From: Pollutimonas sp035515055
Lineage (GTDB): Bacteria; Pseudomonadota; Gammaproteobacteria; Burkholderiales; Burkholderiaceae_B
NCBI GenBank assembly: GCA_035515055.1
Contig: DATJBV010000037.1
Span: 69,303-133,302, forward strand
Length of the DNA: 64,000 bases
Direction of reading: 5' to 3'
Part shown: positions 1 to 7,804 of the stretch, piece after piece
Position numbering within the stretch: the stretch's first letter is position 1
Layout: the number at the start of each line of letters is the position of its first letter
Translations under genes and position numbers: made by a program
Notes under the pieces: generated by a model
Databases searched by the model: none
What the model was told of the DNA's origin: nothing
The model's input: only the letters and a program-made list of their open reading frames with translations

Positions 1-1480
1 GCGATGCCGGCGATGTAATGATCTCGACCGAATCGCCGCTTTTGAGTTCGGTTCGTAGCGGCGCGAATTCGCCGTTGATTTTGGATGCGACAGCCTGGTT
101 GCCGATGTCGGTGTGGATCGTGTAGGCAAAGTCCACAGGGGTGGCGCCGCGCGGCAGGGAAAGGATTTTGCCTTGCGGTGTGAATACATACACGGCATCC
201 GGGAACAGGTCGACTTTGACGTGTTCGAGGAATTCTCCAGAATCGCCGGTCTGGCTTTGGATATCGAGCAGCGACTGCAGCCACTGGTGTGTACGCTTTT
301 GCAGATCGTTAAGAGTGACGTTGTCTTCTTTGTATAGCCAATGTGAAGCCACTCCTTCTTCGGCGACATGATCCATGTCGCGGGTGCGGAACTGAAATTC
401 GACAGGCGTACCGTAAGGGCCGACCAAGGTCGTGTGCAGCGACTGATAACCATTGAGCTTGGGGATGGCGATATAGTCTTTAAACTTCCCTGGAACCGGC
501 CGGTATAGCTGGTGCAAGGTGCCCAGTGCCAGATAGCATTCCGGCAAGGTATGCACAATGACCCTGAAACCGTAAATGTCGAGCACCTCGGAGAACGACT
601 TTTTCTGTTCAGTCATTTTCGCGTAGATACTGTAGAGCGACTTTTCGCGTCCGCTGACTTCGGCTTCGATACCTGCGGCAGGCAGTGCCACGCGGACTGC
701 TTCGGAGATTTTGCCGAGCACTTCGCGCCGGTTCCCGCGTGCCGACATCATGGCTTTGTGCAGCACCTGATAGCGATTCGGGTGTATGGCCTGGAAACAC
801 AAGTCCTGGAGCTCGCGGAAGAGGGCGTTAAGCCCCAGTCGGTGCGCAATAGGCGTGTAGATTTCCAGGGTCTCGCGGGCAATGCGGCGCCGCTTTTCGG
901 GACTGACCGCACCCAGCGTACGCATGTTATGCAGGCGATCGGCCAACTTGATCAGGATGACCCGTACGTCGCGGGCCATGGCCAGCAGCATCTTGCGAAA
1001 GCTCTCGGCCTGCTGCTCGGCCTTGGTGGCGAATTCGAGACGGTCCAACTTGGAGAGACCATCCACGATTTCGGAGACGTCCGTCCCGAATTTTTCCGCC
1101 AGCTCCAGCTTAGCGATTCCCTGGTCCTCCATCACATCGTGCAGAAGGGCCGCCATGAGCGAATCGGCGTCCAGCTTCCAGCCGGCGCAGATTTCGGTCA
1201 CCGCAATGGGATGCGAAATATAGGGTTCCCCGCTGGCACGGAACTGCCCAAGGTGGGCCTGGTCGGCGAACCGATAGGCCTCTTTGATGCGCTCGATGTC
1301 TTTGGGATCCAGGTAGTGTCGTATGACCTGGGTCAGCGTCGCAAGCGACGCAATGGTATTGGGGCCGGTGTCGTTATTGGTAAGGGCGACGGCCTTGGGC
1401 TTGCGCCGCCTTAGCCGCGTACCTTTTTTGAGTACAGCCAGGAGCCCGGAGGAAGCACCGCGAAGACTGGTAAACGCCAT
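1..1480 (-). CDS. spoT: Bifunctional (p)ppGpp synthetase/hydrolase, RelA/SpoT family (C-terminal part outside window)
   Basis: This enzyme makes and degrades the stringent-response alarmone (p)ppGpp in the cytoplasm. The reading frame starts at an ATG (1480-1478) with a GGGAGG ribosome binding site just upstream, and it runs open to base 1, so about 493 residues are visible. The N-terminal half contains an HD hydrolase domain (motifs HPIAV and LLHDVMED) and then a synthetase domain with DIYGFRVIV and NGYQSLHT. A TGS domain begins near the window edge (VYVFTPQGKIL). Both catalytic halves look intact, which suggests a bifunctional SpoT-type enzyme rather than RelA. It is last in a gmk-rpoZ-spoT order, which is common in proteobacteria. 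The C-terminal ACT and helical regions are not visible. Confidence 0.93.
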   Translation of the reverse strand, partial: MAFTSLRGASSGLLAVLKKGTRLRRRKPKAVALTNNDTGPNTIASLATLTQVIRHYLDPKDIERIKEAYRFADQAHLGQFRASGEPYISHPIAVTEICAGWKLDADSLMAALLHDVMEDQGIAKLELAEKFGTDVSEIVDGLSKLDRLEFATKAEQQAESFRKMLLAMARDVRVILIKLADRLHNMRTLGAVSPEKRRRIARETLEIYTPIAHRLGLNALFRELQDLCFQAIHPNRYQVLHKAMMSARGNRREVLGKISEAVRVALPAAGIEAEVSGREKSLYSIYAKMTEQKKSFSEVLDIYGFRVIVHTLPECYLALGTLHQLYRPVPGKFKDYIAIPKLNGYQSLHTTLVGPYGTPVEFQFRTRDMDHVAEEGVASHWLYKEDNVTLNDLQKRTHQWLQSLLDIQSQTGDSGEFLEHVKVDLFPDAVYVFTPQGKILSLPRGATPVDFAYTIHTDIGNQAVASKINGEFAPLRTELKSGDSVEIITSPAS

Positions 1481-1502
1481 GAGCCGTGCCTCCCGTGGTG
1501 AA

Positions 1503-1706
1503 TCAGGTAGGAACTTTGCGCAGCATTTCCACGCCGGTCAAGCCAGCAGCGATTTCACGTAGTGCCGTTACCGTTGGCTTGTCTTTAGTGTCGAGGCGGG
1601 CTTCGTGACCCTGTGCCAGTTCACGGGCACGATAGGTGGCGGCAAGCGTCATGCTGAACCGGTTGGGGATTTTTTCCATACAATCTTCGACAGTAATACG
1701 AGCCAT
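1503..1706 (-). CDS. rpoZ: DNA-directed RNA polymerase subunit omega
   Basis: This 67-residue protein is the omega subunit, which binds and stabilises beta-prime in RNA polymerase. It opens MARITVEDCMEKIPNRFSM, the typical start of the family, and continues with the ATYRARELAQG helix. The length is normal for a betaproteobacterial omega. It lies 22 bases upstream of spoT and 31 bases downstream of gmk, so the three genes are probably co-transcribed. Omega is needed for ppGpp binding at one site on RNA polymerase in E. coli, so the grouping with spoT makes functional sense. Confidence 0.96.
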   Translation of the reverse strand: MARITVEDCMEKIPNRFSMTLAATYRARELAQGHEARLDTKDKPTVTALREIAAGLTGVEMLRKVPT

Positions 1707-1737
1707 GATAGACCTATAAAGCTAGAGTTGAGGGGTG

Positions 1738-2373
1738 TCAGGCGAGCGTCTTGCTTATGCCCAGCTGTGAAAACAGATTGGCATTGCGGGCCGCTTGCGT
1801 GCTATACCGCAAACGGGCGGCGGCGACGATTTGGCCAAGCTGTAGCAATGCGATGCTAAATTCTTGATTAATAATAACATATTGACACTCTGACGCGTGC
1901 GCGATCTCGCCGCCGGCGGCGAGTAAACGGCGCGAAATGACTTGAGGTTCATCTTGGCCGCGCTGGGTCAAGCGGCTCTCGAGTGCCTCTATGGAAGGAG
2001 GCAGAATGAAAATGCCGATAGCGTCGGGATAGTGCTCCCGGATCTGGCGCGCGCCTTGCCAGTCGATTTCGAGCAAAACATCCTGGCCTTTCTTAAGAGC
2101 GGCATCGATCCGGTCGCGAGGCGTGCCGTAATAATTGCCGTGTACTTCGGCCCATTCCAGCAGTTCGCCCCGGTCGCGCAATTCAAAAAACGCTTCAGGA
2201 CTAATGAAGCGGTAGTGTTTGTTTGCCTCTTCGCCCGGGCGCGGGGTGCGGGTGGTGCACGATATTGATAAAAGCAGCGAGTCGTCCTGGGAAAGCAGGG
2301 CGTTGACGAGACTGGATTTACCGGCGCCGCTTGGCGCGACCACCATGAAGATATTGCCGGAATAGGGCGACAT
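1738..2373 (-). CDS. gmk: Guanylate kinase
   Basis: This enzyme phosphorylates GMP to GDP with ATP in purine salvage and nucleotide synthesis. The 211-residue protein has the P-loop APSGAGKSSLV (residues 13-23), the SCTTRTPRPGE GMP-binding segment, and the VHGNYYGTPRD motif typical of guanylate kinases. The length matches the family (about 205-210). It is the first gene of a gmk-rpoZ-spoT group. The 64 bases upstream separate it from the unknown gene at 2438-2767; I see no clear promoter there. Confidence 0.97.
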   Translation of the reverse strand: MSPYSGNIFMVVAPSGAGKSSLVNALLSQDDSLLLSISCTTRTPRPGEEANKHYRFISPEAFFELRDRGELLEWAEVHGNYYGTPRDRIDAALKKGQDVLLEIDWQGARQIREHYPDAIGIFILPPSIEALESRLTQRGQDEPQVISRRLLAAGGEIAHASECQYVIINQEFSIALLQLGQIVAAARLRYSTQAARNANLFSQLGISKTLA

Positions 2374-2437
2374 AATTGCATCTTGGTAACAAATGGAAGG
2401 GGAAGGATAGCACGCCTCGACCCCGCTTTTCCACGCG

Positions 2438-2767
2438 CTAGCGGGTATCTTGCGCCGTGATTTGCCCTAGCTCTTCCAGCGTATCAGTGTAGGCTTGCGC
2501 GTCTTCGCACAGAAACACGGCCGCATCGCCCAGGTTCATGTTGAAGACGATATCCTGAATTTGTTCGTGGGCGTTGTCGTCCTGGCATATCGCGGCCACA
2601 TGCACGTCGCCGTCTTGCTCGAATTGCTCTTTTGGAACGAAATCCGTCACGCGGTTGATGTCTGGTTCGCTAAGAACCACGTAGGCAGTGAACTGGAGGT
2701 CTTCGATCGTGACGTCCAGGATCAAACCGTTTTCCAGGGTGCCGCGAATTTGGCTGAGTGCATTCAT
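2438..2767 (-). CDS. Protein of unknown function, coupled to methyltransferase gene
   Basis: I do not recognise this 109-residue protein. It is acidic, has no signal peptide or membrane segment, and carries one short hydrophobic stretch (AVFLCEDA). The opening residues MNALSQIRGTLENGLILDV suggest a small beta-rich soluble domain. Its ATG overlaps the stop codon of the upstream methyltransferase gene by one base (TAATG), so the two are probably translationally coupled. Codon use looks like that of the neighbours, which supports a real gene. A role linked to the methyltransferase is inferred from the coupling only. Confidence 0.7.
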   Translation of the reverse strand: MNALSQIRGTLENGLILDVTIEDLQFTAYVVLSEPDINRVTDFVPKEQFEQDGDVHVAAICQDDNAHEQIQDIVFNMNLGDAAVFLCEDAQAYTDTLEELGQITAQDTR

Positions 2768-3396
2768 TACGAGGGTTGCGGGAGTTTGATTGTTTTAAAG
2801 GAGAAGGTAGTGATGTTGGCCGGCGGCACATTGGCCCAGACGATCCTGGAGCTGGTGTGCCTTGCATGGACATTGCCGCGCCATTTGGGCAGGCGCAGAT
2901 TGTACGTGAACTGTATGGCCACGCCGCCATCTTGCAAGAGCAATCGCCATTGCTGCAATATTGCCTTTGTGATCGGTTCGGGCAACGAGCACAGCGGCAG
3001 GCTGGAAACAATGGCCTCGATTCTGGCGTTTTCCGGCAGCAGTTGGCATAAGTCGGCAGCATTTCCGTGAATGATCTCGACAGCGGGAAAGCGCTCCCGC
3101 AGGCGCTGGACAAAAGCGGCGGAGAATTCAATTACCTTCAAGCGCTCCGGGGCCACGCCATGGTCCAGCAAGGCCTGTGTTATTACGCCGGTGCCGCCCC
3201 CCAGTTCGACAATGAGTCCATGCTCGTGAGGCGGAATCTGACTTGCCATTTGCCTGGCCAAATATTTCGAACTTGGGCATATGGCGCCGATGGATTTCGG
3301 CCTGCTGCAGAGTTCTTGCAAGAATATTCCGGGCGCCATCTTCTTGATGAATTCTGAAATGCGCAGCGCACGTTCCAGCCGCAAGACTCGATACAT
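2767..3396 (-). CDS. SAM-dependent methyltransferase, phospholipid N-methyltransferase (PmtA)-like
   Basis: This 209-residue protein resembles bacterial PmtA-type enzymes, which methylate phosphatidylethanolamine towards phosphatidylcholine at the membrane. It has the family's N-terminal segment PKSIGAICPSSKYLAR, the SAM-binding motif VELGGGTGVITQALL, an acidic strand end (KVIEFS), and the motif IEAIVSSLPL that replaces the usual post-II motif. The frame can be extended to a TTG at 3492, but the ATG at 3396 fits the family N-terminus better. KsgA-type rRNA dimethylases share the fold, but the PSS and SSLPL motifs favour PmtA. The gene is followed with a one-base overlap by an unknown gene. 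Phospholipid substrate is inferred, not shown. Confidence 0.75.
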   Translation of the reverse strand: MYRVLRLERALRISEFIKKMAPGIFLQELCSRPKSIGAICPSSKYLARQMASQIPPHEHGLIVELGGGTGVITQALLDHGVAPERLKVIEFSAAFVQRLRERFPAVEIIHGNAADLCQLLPENARIEAIVSSLPLCSLPEPITKAILQQWRLLLQDGGVAIQFTYNLRLPKWRGNVHARHTSSRIVWANVPPANITTFSFKTIKLPQPS

Positions 3397-3511
3397 TGTC
3401 GTTAACCTGTTTTGTCGAAGTTGCGTAACGTTAACAGCAGTAGGCCGGCACCTGCATGACGAAATGTTATTACCAATACAAAGGAGAAACAAGCGGGCAT
3501 CCTGCCCAGGG

Positions 3512-4309
3512 CTAAGCTTGTGGCGTTAGGTTGAAATCCAGTGTGGCGATCACGGGCGTGTGATCGGAAGGCTGTTCATTAGCACGCGGATTCTTGTCGA
3601 TGACGCAGGCCGAACAATAAGGCAGTAGCGCCGTTGACAGCAATATGTGGTCAATACGAAGGCCCGCGTTCCGGCGGAATGCGAAACGCCGGTAGTCCCA
3701 CCAAGTGAACGCCGAACCGGTTTGTGGAAATGTACGAAATGCATCGTGGAAACCAAGATCGATTAAACCGCGGAAGGCCGCGCGTTCCGGTTCTGACACC
3801 AGCACTTCACCCACCCATTTCGAGGGATCGTGCACATCCTCGTCGGCTGGCGCCACGTTGTAGTCGCCCAGTATGGCCAAATTGGGATAACGCCGCACCT
3901 CGGCCTCCAGCCAGTCGTGCAACGCGGCATACCACTTCAATTTATATTCGTACTTGTCGCTACCCACGGATTGCCCGTTGGGGCAGTAGGCGCTGACGAC
4001 CCGGATGTCGCCCACTGGGCTGGGCAATGTGGTCGCCACGATACGTTGCTGGTGATCTTCGAAATTAGGGAGGTTGCGTTGTACGTCCGTGCCGGCGCCG
4101 CTTGTGATGATGGCAACCCCGTTATAGGTTTTTTGCCCGACCCATTGGGCGGCGTAGCCTATGTCGGCAAAGGCGTCCAACGGAAATTTCTCGTCGGGAA
4201 GCTTCAGTTCCTGCAGGCACAGGGCATCGACAGGGTTGGCTGCCAGCCAGTCGATGACCTGGGGTAGGCGGACCTTCAGCGAATTGATGTTCCAGGTGGC
4301 TAGTTTCAT
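3512..4309 (-). CDS. xthA: Exodeoxyribonuclease III / AP endonuclease
   Basis: This 265-residue enzyme cleaves DNA at abasic sites and degrades duplex DNA from 3' ends in base-excision repair. The exonuclease III catalytic residues are visible: N7 in WNINS, the metal-binding E34 in LQELK, Y108 in AYCPNG, D149 and N151 in GDYNVAP, and D249-H250 in SDHTPV. Length and order match ExoIII of other proteobacteria. It appears to be a single gene, 115 bases before the methyltransferase gene, with a weak 5-bp hairpin (3495-3507) in between. It diverges from the small gene at 4478. Confidence 0.95.
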   Translation of the reverse strand: MKLATWNINSLKVRLPQVIDWLAANPVDALCLQELKLPDEKFPLDAFADIGYAAQWVGQKTYNGVAIITSGAGTDVQRNLPNFEDHQQRIVATTLPSPVGDIRVVSAYCPNGQSVGSDKYEYKLKWYAALHDWLEAEVRRYPNLAILGDYNVAPADEDVHDPSKWVGEVLVSEPERAAFRGLIDLGFHDAFRTFPQTGSAFTWWDYRRFAFRRNAGLRIDHILLSTALLPYCSACVIDKNPRANEQPSDHTPVIATLDFNLTPQA

Positions 4310-4392
4310 GTCTCTTGGGTCGTACAGGGCGATGCTGGATCATACCGCAGGCCGTCCGGAGTAGGTTCATTCAGGCTAAGTCTTTGAGCTTA

Positions 4393-4422
4393 TTGGATTT
4401 ATTTAGTTTTTTAAGGTATCCT
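4393..4422 (+). promoter_or_regulatory. Possible sigma-70 promoter of the small gene at 4478
   Basis: An AT-rich block holds TTGGAT (4393-4398) and, 18 bases later, TATCCT (4417-4422). Both are partial matches to the -35 and -10 consensus. A start near 4428-4430 would place the hairpin at 4434-4452 at the very 5' end of the transcript. The match is weak and the call is an inference. Confidence 0.3.
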
Positions 4423-4433
4423 ATGAAGGTCTA

Positions 4434-4452
4434 GGGGCGCAGGGTGCGCCCC
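4434..4452 (+). other. Hairpin in the 5' untranslated region of the small gene
   Basis: GGGGCGC (4434-4440) pairs perfectly with GCGCCCC (4446-4452) around a five-base loop AGGGT. No run of T follows, so it is not a terminator. It ends 25 bases before the ATG at 4478 and just before the AAAGGAG ribosome binding site. It could protect the transcript 5' end or tune translation. Confidence 0.55.
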
Positions 4453-4477
4453 TTGTAATGCGTAAAGGAGAGCTAGC

Positions 4478-4621
4478 ATGGCACCGAAACCGACTCAAAA
4501 AAAGCAGCCTTTTGTAATCGAGCCGCTTAACTGGACGACTAAAGATGTCTCCCGCGACGAGCCGGCCAAACGCAACGAGGATGCAAAGCAGCCCGCTCCA
4601 CCAAAAGAAACGCGCGACTAA
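4478..4621 (+). CDS. Small charged protein of unknown function (47 aa)
   Basis: This short frame encodes 47 residues, beginning MAPKPTQKKQPFVIEPLNW and ending in a Lys/Pro/Glu-rich tail. It has a strong ribosome binding site (AAAGGAG, 4464-4470) at good spacing. A near-perfect Rho-independent terminator begins 16 bases after its stop codon, so the locus is a complete stand-alone transcription unit. The protein is hydrophilic, has no signal peptide or membrane helix, and is probably disordered apart from the FVIEPLNWTT segment. I do not recognise a family. A dual-function small RNA is an alternative reading. Confidence 0.7.
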   Translation: MAPKPTQKKQPFVIEPLNWTTKDVSRDEPAKRNEDAKQPAPPKETRD

Positions 4622-4636
4622 CGCGGCAAGAACCCA

Positions 4637-4674
4637 TAAAAAAGCGGCGGCGCCACAAGCCCGCCGCTTTTTTA
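4637..4674 (+). terminator. Strong Rho-independent terminator
   Basis: AAAAAAGCGGCGG and CCGCCGCTTTTTT form a GC-rich stem with flanking A and T runs around a ten-base loop (4651-4660). The A tract on one side and T tract on the other would let it work in both directions. It ends the small gene at 4478-4621 and insulates the thiolase gene at 4748. Confidence 0.93.
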
Positions 4675-4747
4675 TTGAGCCTATTGCGCGTTACTATTCA
4701 CTATCCATCCCCAAATTACCCTCTATCTGAACAATCGGAGATCCATC

Positions 4748-5929
4748 ATGGAAGAAGTAGTCGTCGTCGGCGCGTGTCGCACCGCCATCGGAGATTTTGG
4801 CGGTGCCCTTAAGGATATTCCACCTTGCGAGTTGGGCGCGACCGTAGTCCGTGCCGTGCTGGACCGCGGCAATATCGCGCCGGCCGACGTGGGCCACGTT
4901 GTGTTCGGGCATGTCATCAATACCGAACCGCGAGATATGTATTTATCGCGCGTGGCCTCCATGAACGCCGGCATAGGTAAAGAAACGCCCGCATTCAATG
5001 TGAACCGCCTTTGCGGTTCAGGCCTGCAAGCCATTATTTCGGCTTCCCAGTCGCTAATGCTGGGCGACGCCGAAATCGCCATTGGCGGCGGGGCGGAAAG
5101 CATGAGCCGCGCACCCTATATTGTTCCGGCGCAGCGTTGGGGCGCTCGCATGGGCGACAGCGCAATGGTCGACATGATGACCGGCGCCCTGGCTGATCCA
5201 TTCGACAAAAATCATATGGGCGTCACTGCTGAAAATATCGCCGCCCGGTACTCGATTTCGCGCGAAGAGCAGGATGCGCTTGCGCTGGTCTCGCACCAGC
5301 GCGCGGCCGCCGCCATCACCAACGGTTATTTCAAGGAGCAAATCGTTCCTGTCGTCAAGAAGAGCCGCAAAGGCGATGTGGTCTTCGATACCGACGAGCA
5401 TGTGCGCATGGACGCCACACCGGAAAATTTCTCATCGCTCAAACCAGTCTTCATCAAGGAGAACGGTACCGTCACGGCCGGGAATGCGTCGGGCCTGAAT
5501 GATGGCGCGGGCGCCGTTCTTTTAATGACGGCGAAAGCGGCGCAGGCGCGAGGCGTCAAGCCGCTTGCCCGCCTGGTGGCTTACGGCCATGCCGGTGTCG
5601 ACCCCGAATATATGGGCATGGGTCCCGTACCGGCCACGCGCATCGCGCTTCAGAAGGCGGGCATCACGATCGATCAGCTGGACGTCATCGAGGCGAACGA
5701 GGCGTTTGCCGCGCAGGCATGTGCCGTCAGCAAGGAATTGGGTTTCGATCCCGCGAAGGTTAATCCGAACGGCAGCGGCGTGGGGCTGGGCCATCCTATC
5801 GGCGCCACAGGCGCAATGCTTGCCGTGAAGGCGGTTCATGAACTGCATCGCATCCAGGGACGCTATGCCCTGGTCACCATGTGCATAGGCGGCGGACAAG
5901 GGATCGCGGCTATTTTCGAACGTGTTTGA
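4748..5929 (+). CDS. Acetyl-CoA C-acetyltransferase (thiolase)
   Basis: This 393-residue thiolase condenses two acetyl-CoA to acetoacetyl-CoA, or runs the reverse cleavage. The catalytic residues are in place: Cys89 in NRLCGSGLQA, His349 in GLGHPIGATG and Cys379 in TMCIGGGQG. The length is that of the biosynthetic PhaA/AtoB group. No phaA lies beside the phaC-phaB genes near 42-44 kb, so this enzyme could supply acetoacetyl-CoA for polyhydroxybutyrate, but related paralogues elsewhere in the genome cannot be excluded. The start ATG at 4748 has a GGAG site (4737-4740). The last eight bases overlap the next gene. Confidence 0.93.
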   Translation: MEEVVVVGACRTAIGDFGGALKDIPPCELGATVVRAVLDRGNIAPADVGHVVFGHVINTEPRDMYLSRVASMNAGIGKETPAFNVNRLCGSGLQAIISASQSLMLGDAEIAIGGGAESMSRAPYIVPAQRWGARMGDSAMVDMMTGALADPFDKNHMGVTAENIAARYSISREEQDALALVSHQRAAAAITNGYFKEQIVPVVKKSRKGDVVFDTDEHVRMDATPENFSSLKPVFIKENGTVTAGNASGLNDGAGAVLLMTAKAAQARGVKPLARLVAYGHAGVDPEYMGMGPVPATRIALQKAGITIDQLDVIEANEAFAAQACAVSKELGFDPAKVNPNGSGVGLGHPIGATGAMLAVKAVHELHRIQGRYALVTMCIGGGQGIAAIFERV

Positions 5930-6692
5930 CGCGAATAGCGGGGCGCACGACGAACCAAGCTTGTCCGAGTTGGCGGGTATCCGTTATCTGCATTTCGGAA
6001 CAGAATGGGTCCAGGGCGCCATGCGTGTAGGCAAGCCGGCCGAACTCGTGCTTGCCTACACGCAGCAAATGATGGGCTGGCTGCTGTTTCTCGAGCCGTC
6101 GGCAGAGGACGACATAGGCATACTGGGGCTGGGCGCGGGTTCTTTATTGCGCTACGCATTAAAGAAGACGCCCGCATCGGTCGAAACGGTCGAATGGAAC
6201 CCGCAAGTCACGGCAATTTGCCGGGCTTACTTTCGTTTGCCGGATTCCCCACGCTCTGTCATCGATCACTGCGACGCGGCCCTCTGGGTCGCGAAGCGCC
6301 ACAACATTGGCCGCTACATGGCATTGATGGTCGACTTGTATGATGCCCAGGCGCAGGGTCCCGTGCGCGATACGCTTGAATTCTATGAAGGGTGTTACCA
6401 CGCGTTGGCGGATGTCGGCATCATGACCGTAAACCTGTTCGGCGACCATGCAAGCTTCGCACCCAACCTCAACAACATTCGCCAGGCGTTCAAGGGAAGG
6501 ATGCTTGAGTTGCCCGAAGTCGACGCGGGCAACCGCGTGGTTCTGGCATTCAAGGGGCCATTGCTCGATATCAATGCCGCGCAATTGCTGGCGCGGGCCG
6601 ACGAGGTCGAGGCTGTTTACGGGCTGCCGGCGCGCCGGTGGGCCAAGGCACTGCTTGCCCAGCAGGGGGCTGCAAGCCAAGTGGCCGTCTAG
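5922..6692 (+). CDS. Spermidine synthase-like protein (aminopropyltransferase fold)
   Basis: This 256-residue protein has the Rossmann methyltransferase/aminopropyltransferase fold: a nucleotide-binding loop ILGLGAGSLLRYAL, an acidic strand end VETVEWNP, and DAALWVAKRH followed by MVDLYDAQ. It looks like the SpeE-like proteins annotated as spermidine synthase in Alcaligenaceae, but the classical polyamine-binding segments are reduced. The actual reaction is uncertain. The GTG start at 5922 overlaps the thiolase by eight bases with no obvious ribosome binding site, so translation may depend on the upstream gene. The conserved-looking segment IRYLHFGTEWVQGAMRV begins by residue 20, which argues against a much later start. 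Confidence 0.78.
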   Translation: MFDANSGAHDEPSLSELAGIRYLHFGTEWVQGAMRVGKPAELVLAYTQQMMGWLLFLEPSAEDDIGILGLGAGSLLRYALKKTPASVETVEWNPQVTAICRAYFRLPDSPRSVIDHCDAALWVAKRHNIGRYMALMVDLYDAQAQGPVRDTLEFYEGCYHALADVGIMTVNLFGDHASFAPNLNNIRQAFKGRMLELPEVDAGNRVVLAFKGPLLDINAAQLLARADEVEAVYGLPARRWAKALLAQQGAASQVAV

Positions 6693-6719
6693 CCCGGTTC
6701 GTCGTCCGCTTATCATTCT

Positions 6720-6735
6720 CAAGGGATATCCCTTG
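6720..6735. promoter_or_regulatory. Perfect 16-bp palindrome upstream of the ABC transporter operon
   Basis: CAAGGGATATCCCTTG is a perfect 16-bp palindrome 85 bases before the binding-protein gene and 28 bases after the spermidine-synthase-like gene. No T run follows, so it is a poor terminator. It could be an operator for the ABC transporter operon. A possible -10 element (CATAAT) lies about 50 bases downstream. Confidence 0.45.
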
Positions 6736-6819
6736 GGACAATCTGGTCCTTCAAGCGGTAGACTTACGCCCATTCATTAAAGTGCATAATCACGCCCGTC
6801 CACTATCAAGGAGTCGTCC

Positions 6820-7788
6820 ATGAAGTTCAGCAAGTCAACCAAGCGAGTGCTTGGCGCCGTGGCAATGGTTGGCGCCATGGCGCCTGCGATCGTCGCGGCG
6901 CAATCGGTAGCGGTCACTTCCATTGTCGAGCATCCCGCCCTGGATGCCATCAAGGACGGTGTCCAGGAAGCCCTGACCGCCGCCGGCTACACCTCGGCCA
7001 AGGGCCTTAAGTGGCAATTCCAGACGGCCCAGGGGAACACGGCTATCGCGGCCCAGATCGCGCGTAAGTTCGTTGGCGATCAACCCGATGTGATCGTGGC
7101 CATTGCCACGCCATCGGCCCAGGCTGTCGTTGCCGCCACGAAGACCATACCCATTGTCTACTCGGCGGTGACCGATCCGGTCGCGGCGCAACTTGTCCCG
7201 TCCATGGCGCCATCGGGAACGAATGTGGCCGGTGTATCCGACAGCCTCGCGCTGGAAAAGCAGGTGGAGCTGATCAAGAAAATAATGCCCGACGCGAAGC
7301 GGGTCGGCATGGTGTACAACCCTGGCGAAGCCAACTCCGTCGTGGTCGTCAAGCAAATGCGCGAGCTATTGCCCAAGGCTGGCATGTCATTGGTCGAAGC
7401 GTCGGCGGCGCGTACCGTTGACGTGGGCGCGGCCGCTCGCAGCTTGGTGGGCAAGGTCGACGTTATTTACACAAATACCGATAACAACGTGGTTTCGGCC
7501 TACGAGTCCCTGGTCAAGGTCGGCAACGATGCCAAGATCCCGCTCATCGCCTCCGACACCGACAGCGTCAAGCGCGGCGCCATTGCGGCCCTGGGCGTGA
7601 ATTACCACAACCTTGGCCTGCAGACGGGGAAAATGGTCATCAGCATCCTGAAGGGCAAAAAGCCAGGTGAAATCGCTTCCCAGACCAGCGACAAGCTCGA
7701 ACTCTACGTCAATCCCGGCGCGGCGAAAAAGCAAGGGGTCGCACTTAGCGATGCCTTCATCAAATCGGCGACCAAAGTTGTAGATTAG
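6820..7788 (+). CDS. ABC transporter substrate-binding protein (ABC_sub_bind family)
   Basis: This 322-residue periplasmic protein has a clear signal peptide (charged MKFSKSTKR, hydrophobic core, then IVAAQS). The mature part matches the ABC_sub_bind family, with QTAQGNTAIAAQIARKFV, IPIVYSAVTDPVAAQLV and RVGMVYNPGEANS. Its TrpX relatives in Gram-positive bacteria bind tryptophan, but most proteobacterial members have unknown ligands. It is the first gene of an importer operon with a permease and an ATPase. A terminator directly after it probably makes it the most abundant product of the operon. The ATG at 6820 has an AAGGAG site. Confidence 0.92.
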   Translation: MKFSKSTKRVLGAVAMVGAMAPAIVAAQSVAVTSIVEHPALDAIKDGVQEALTAAGYTSAKGLKWQFQTAQGNTAIAAQIARKFVGDQPDVIVAIATPSAQAVVAATKTIPIVYSAVTDPVAAQLVPSMAPSGTNVAGVSDSLALEKQVELIKKIMPDAKRVGMVYNPGEANSVVVVKQMRELLPKAGMSLVEASAARTVDVGAAARSLVGKVDVIYTNTDNNVVSAYESLVKVGNDAKIPLIASDTDSVKRGAIAALGVNYHNLGLQTGKMVISILKGKKPGEIASQTSDKLELYVNPGAAKKQGVALSDAFIKSATKVVD

Positions 7789-7804
7789 AATACGGCGTCG
7801 ATCG

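Noticed and set aside
512..1414. Long plus-strand frame opposite the (p)ppGpp synthetase gene
   Set aside because: It is a mirror of a well-supported conserved enzyme on the minus strand, has no recognisable domain, and arises from high GC content.
3495..3507. Hairpin GGGCA-TCC-TGCCC after xthA as a terminator
   Set aside because: The stem is only five base pairs and the following T-rich stretch on the minus strand is interrupted, so I did not list it as a terminator.
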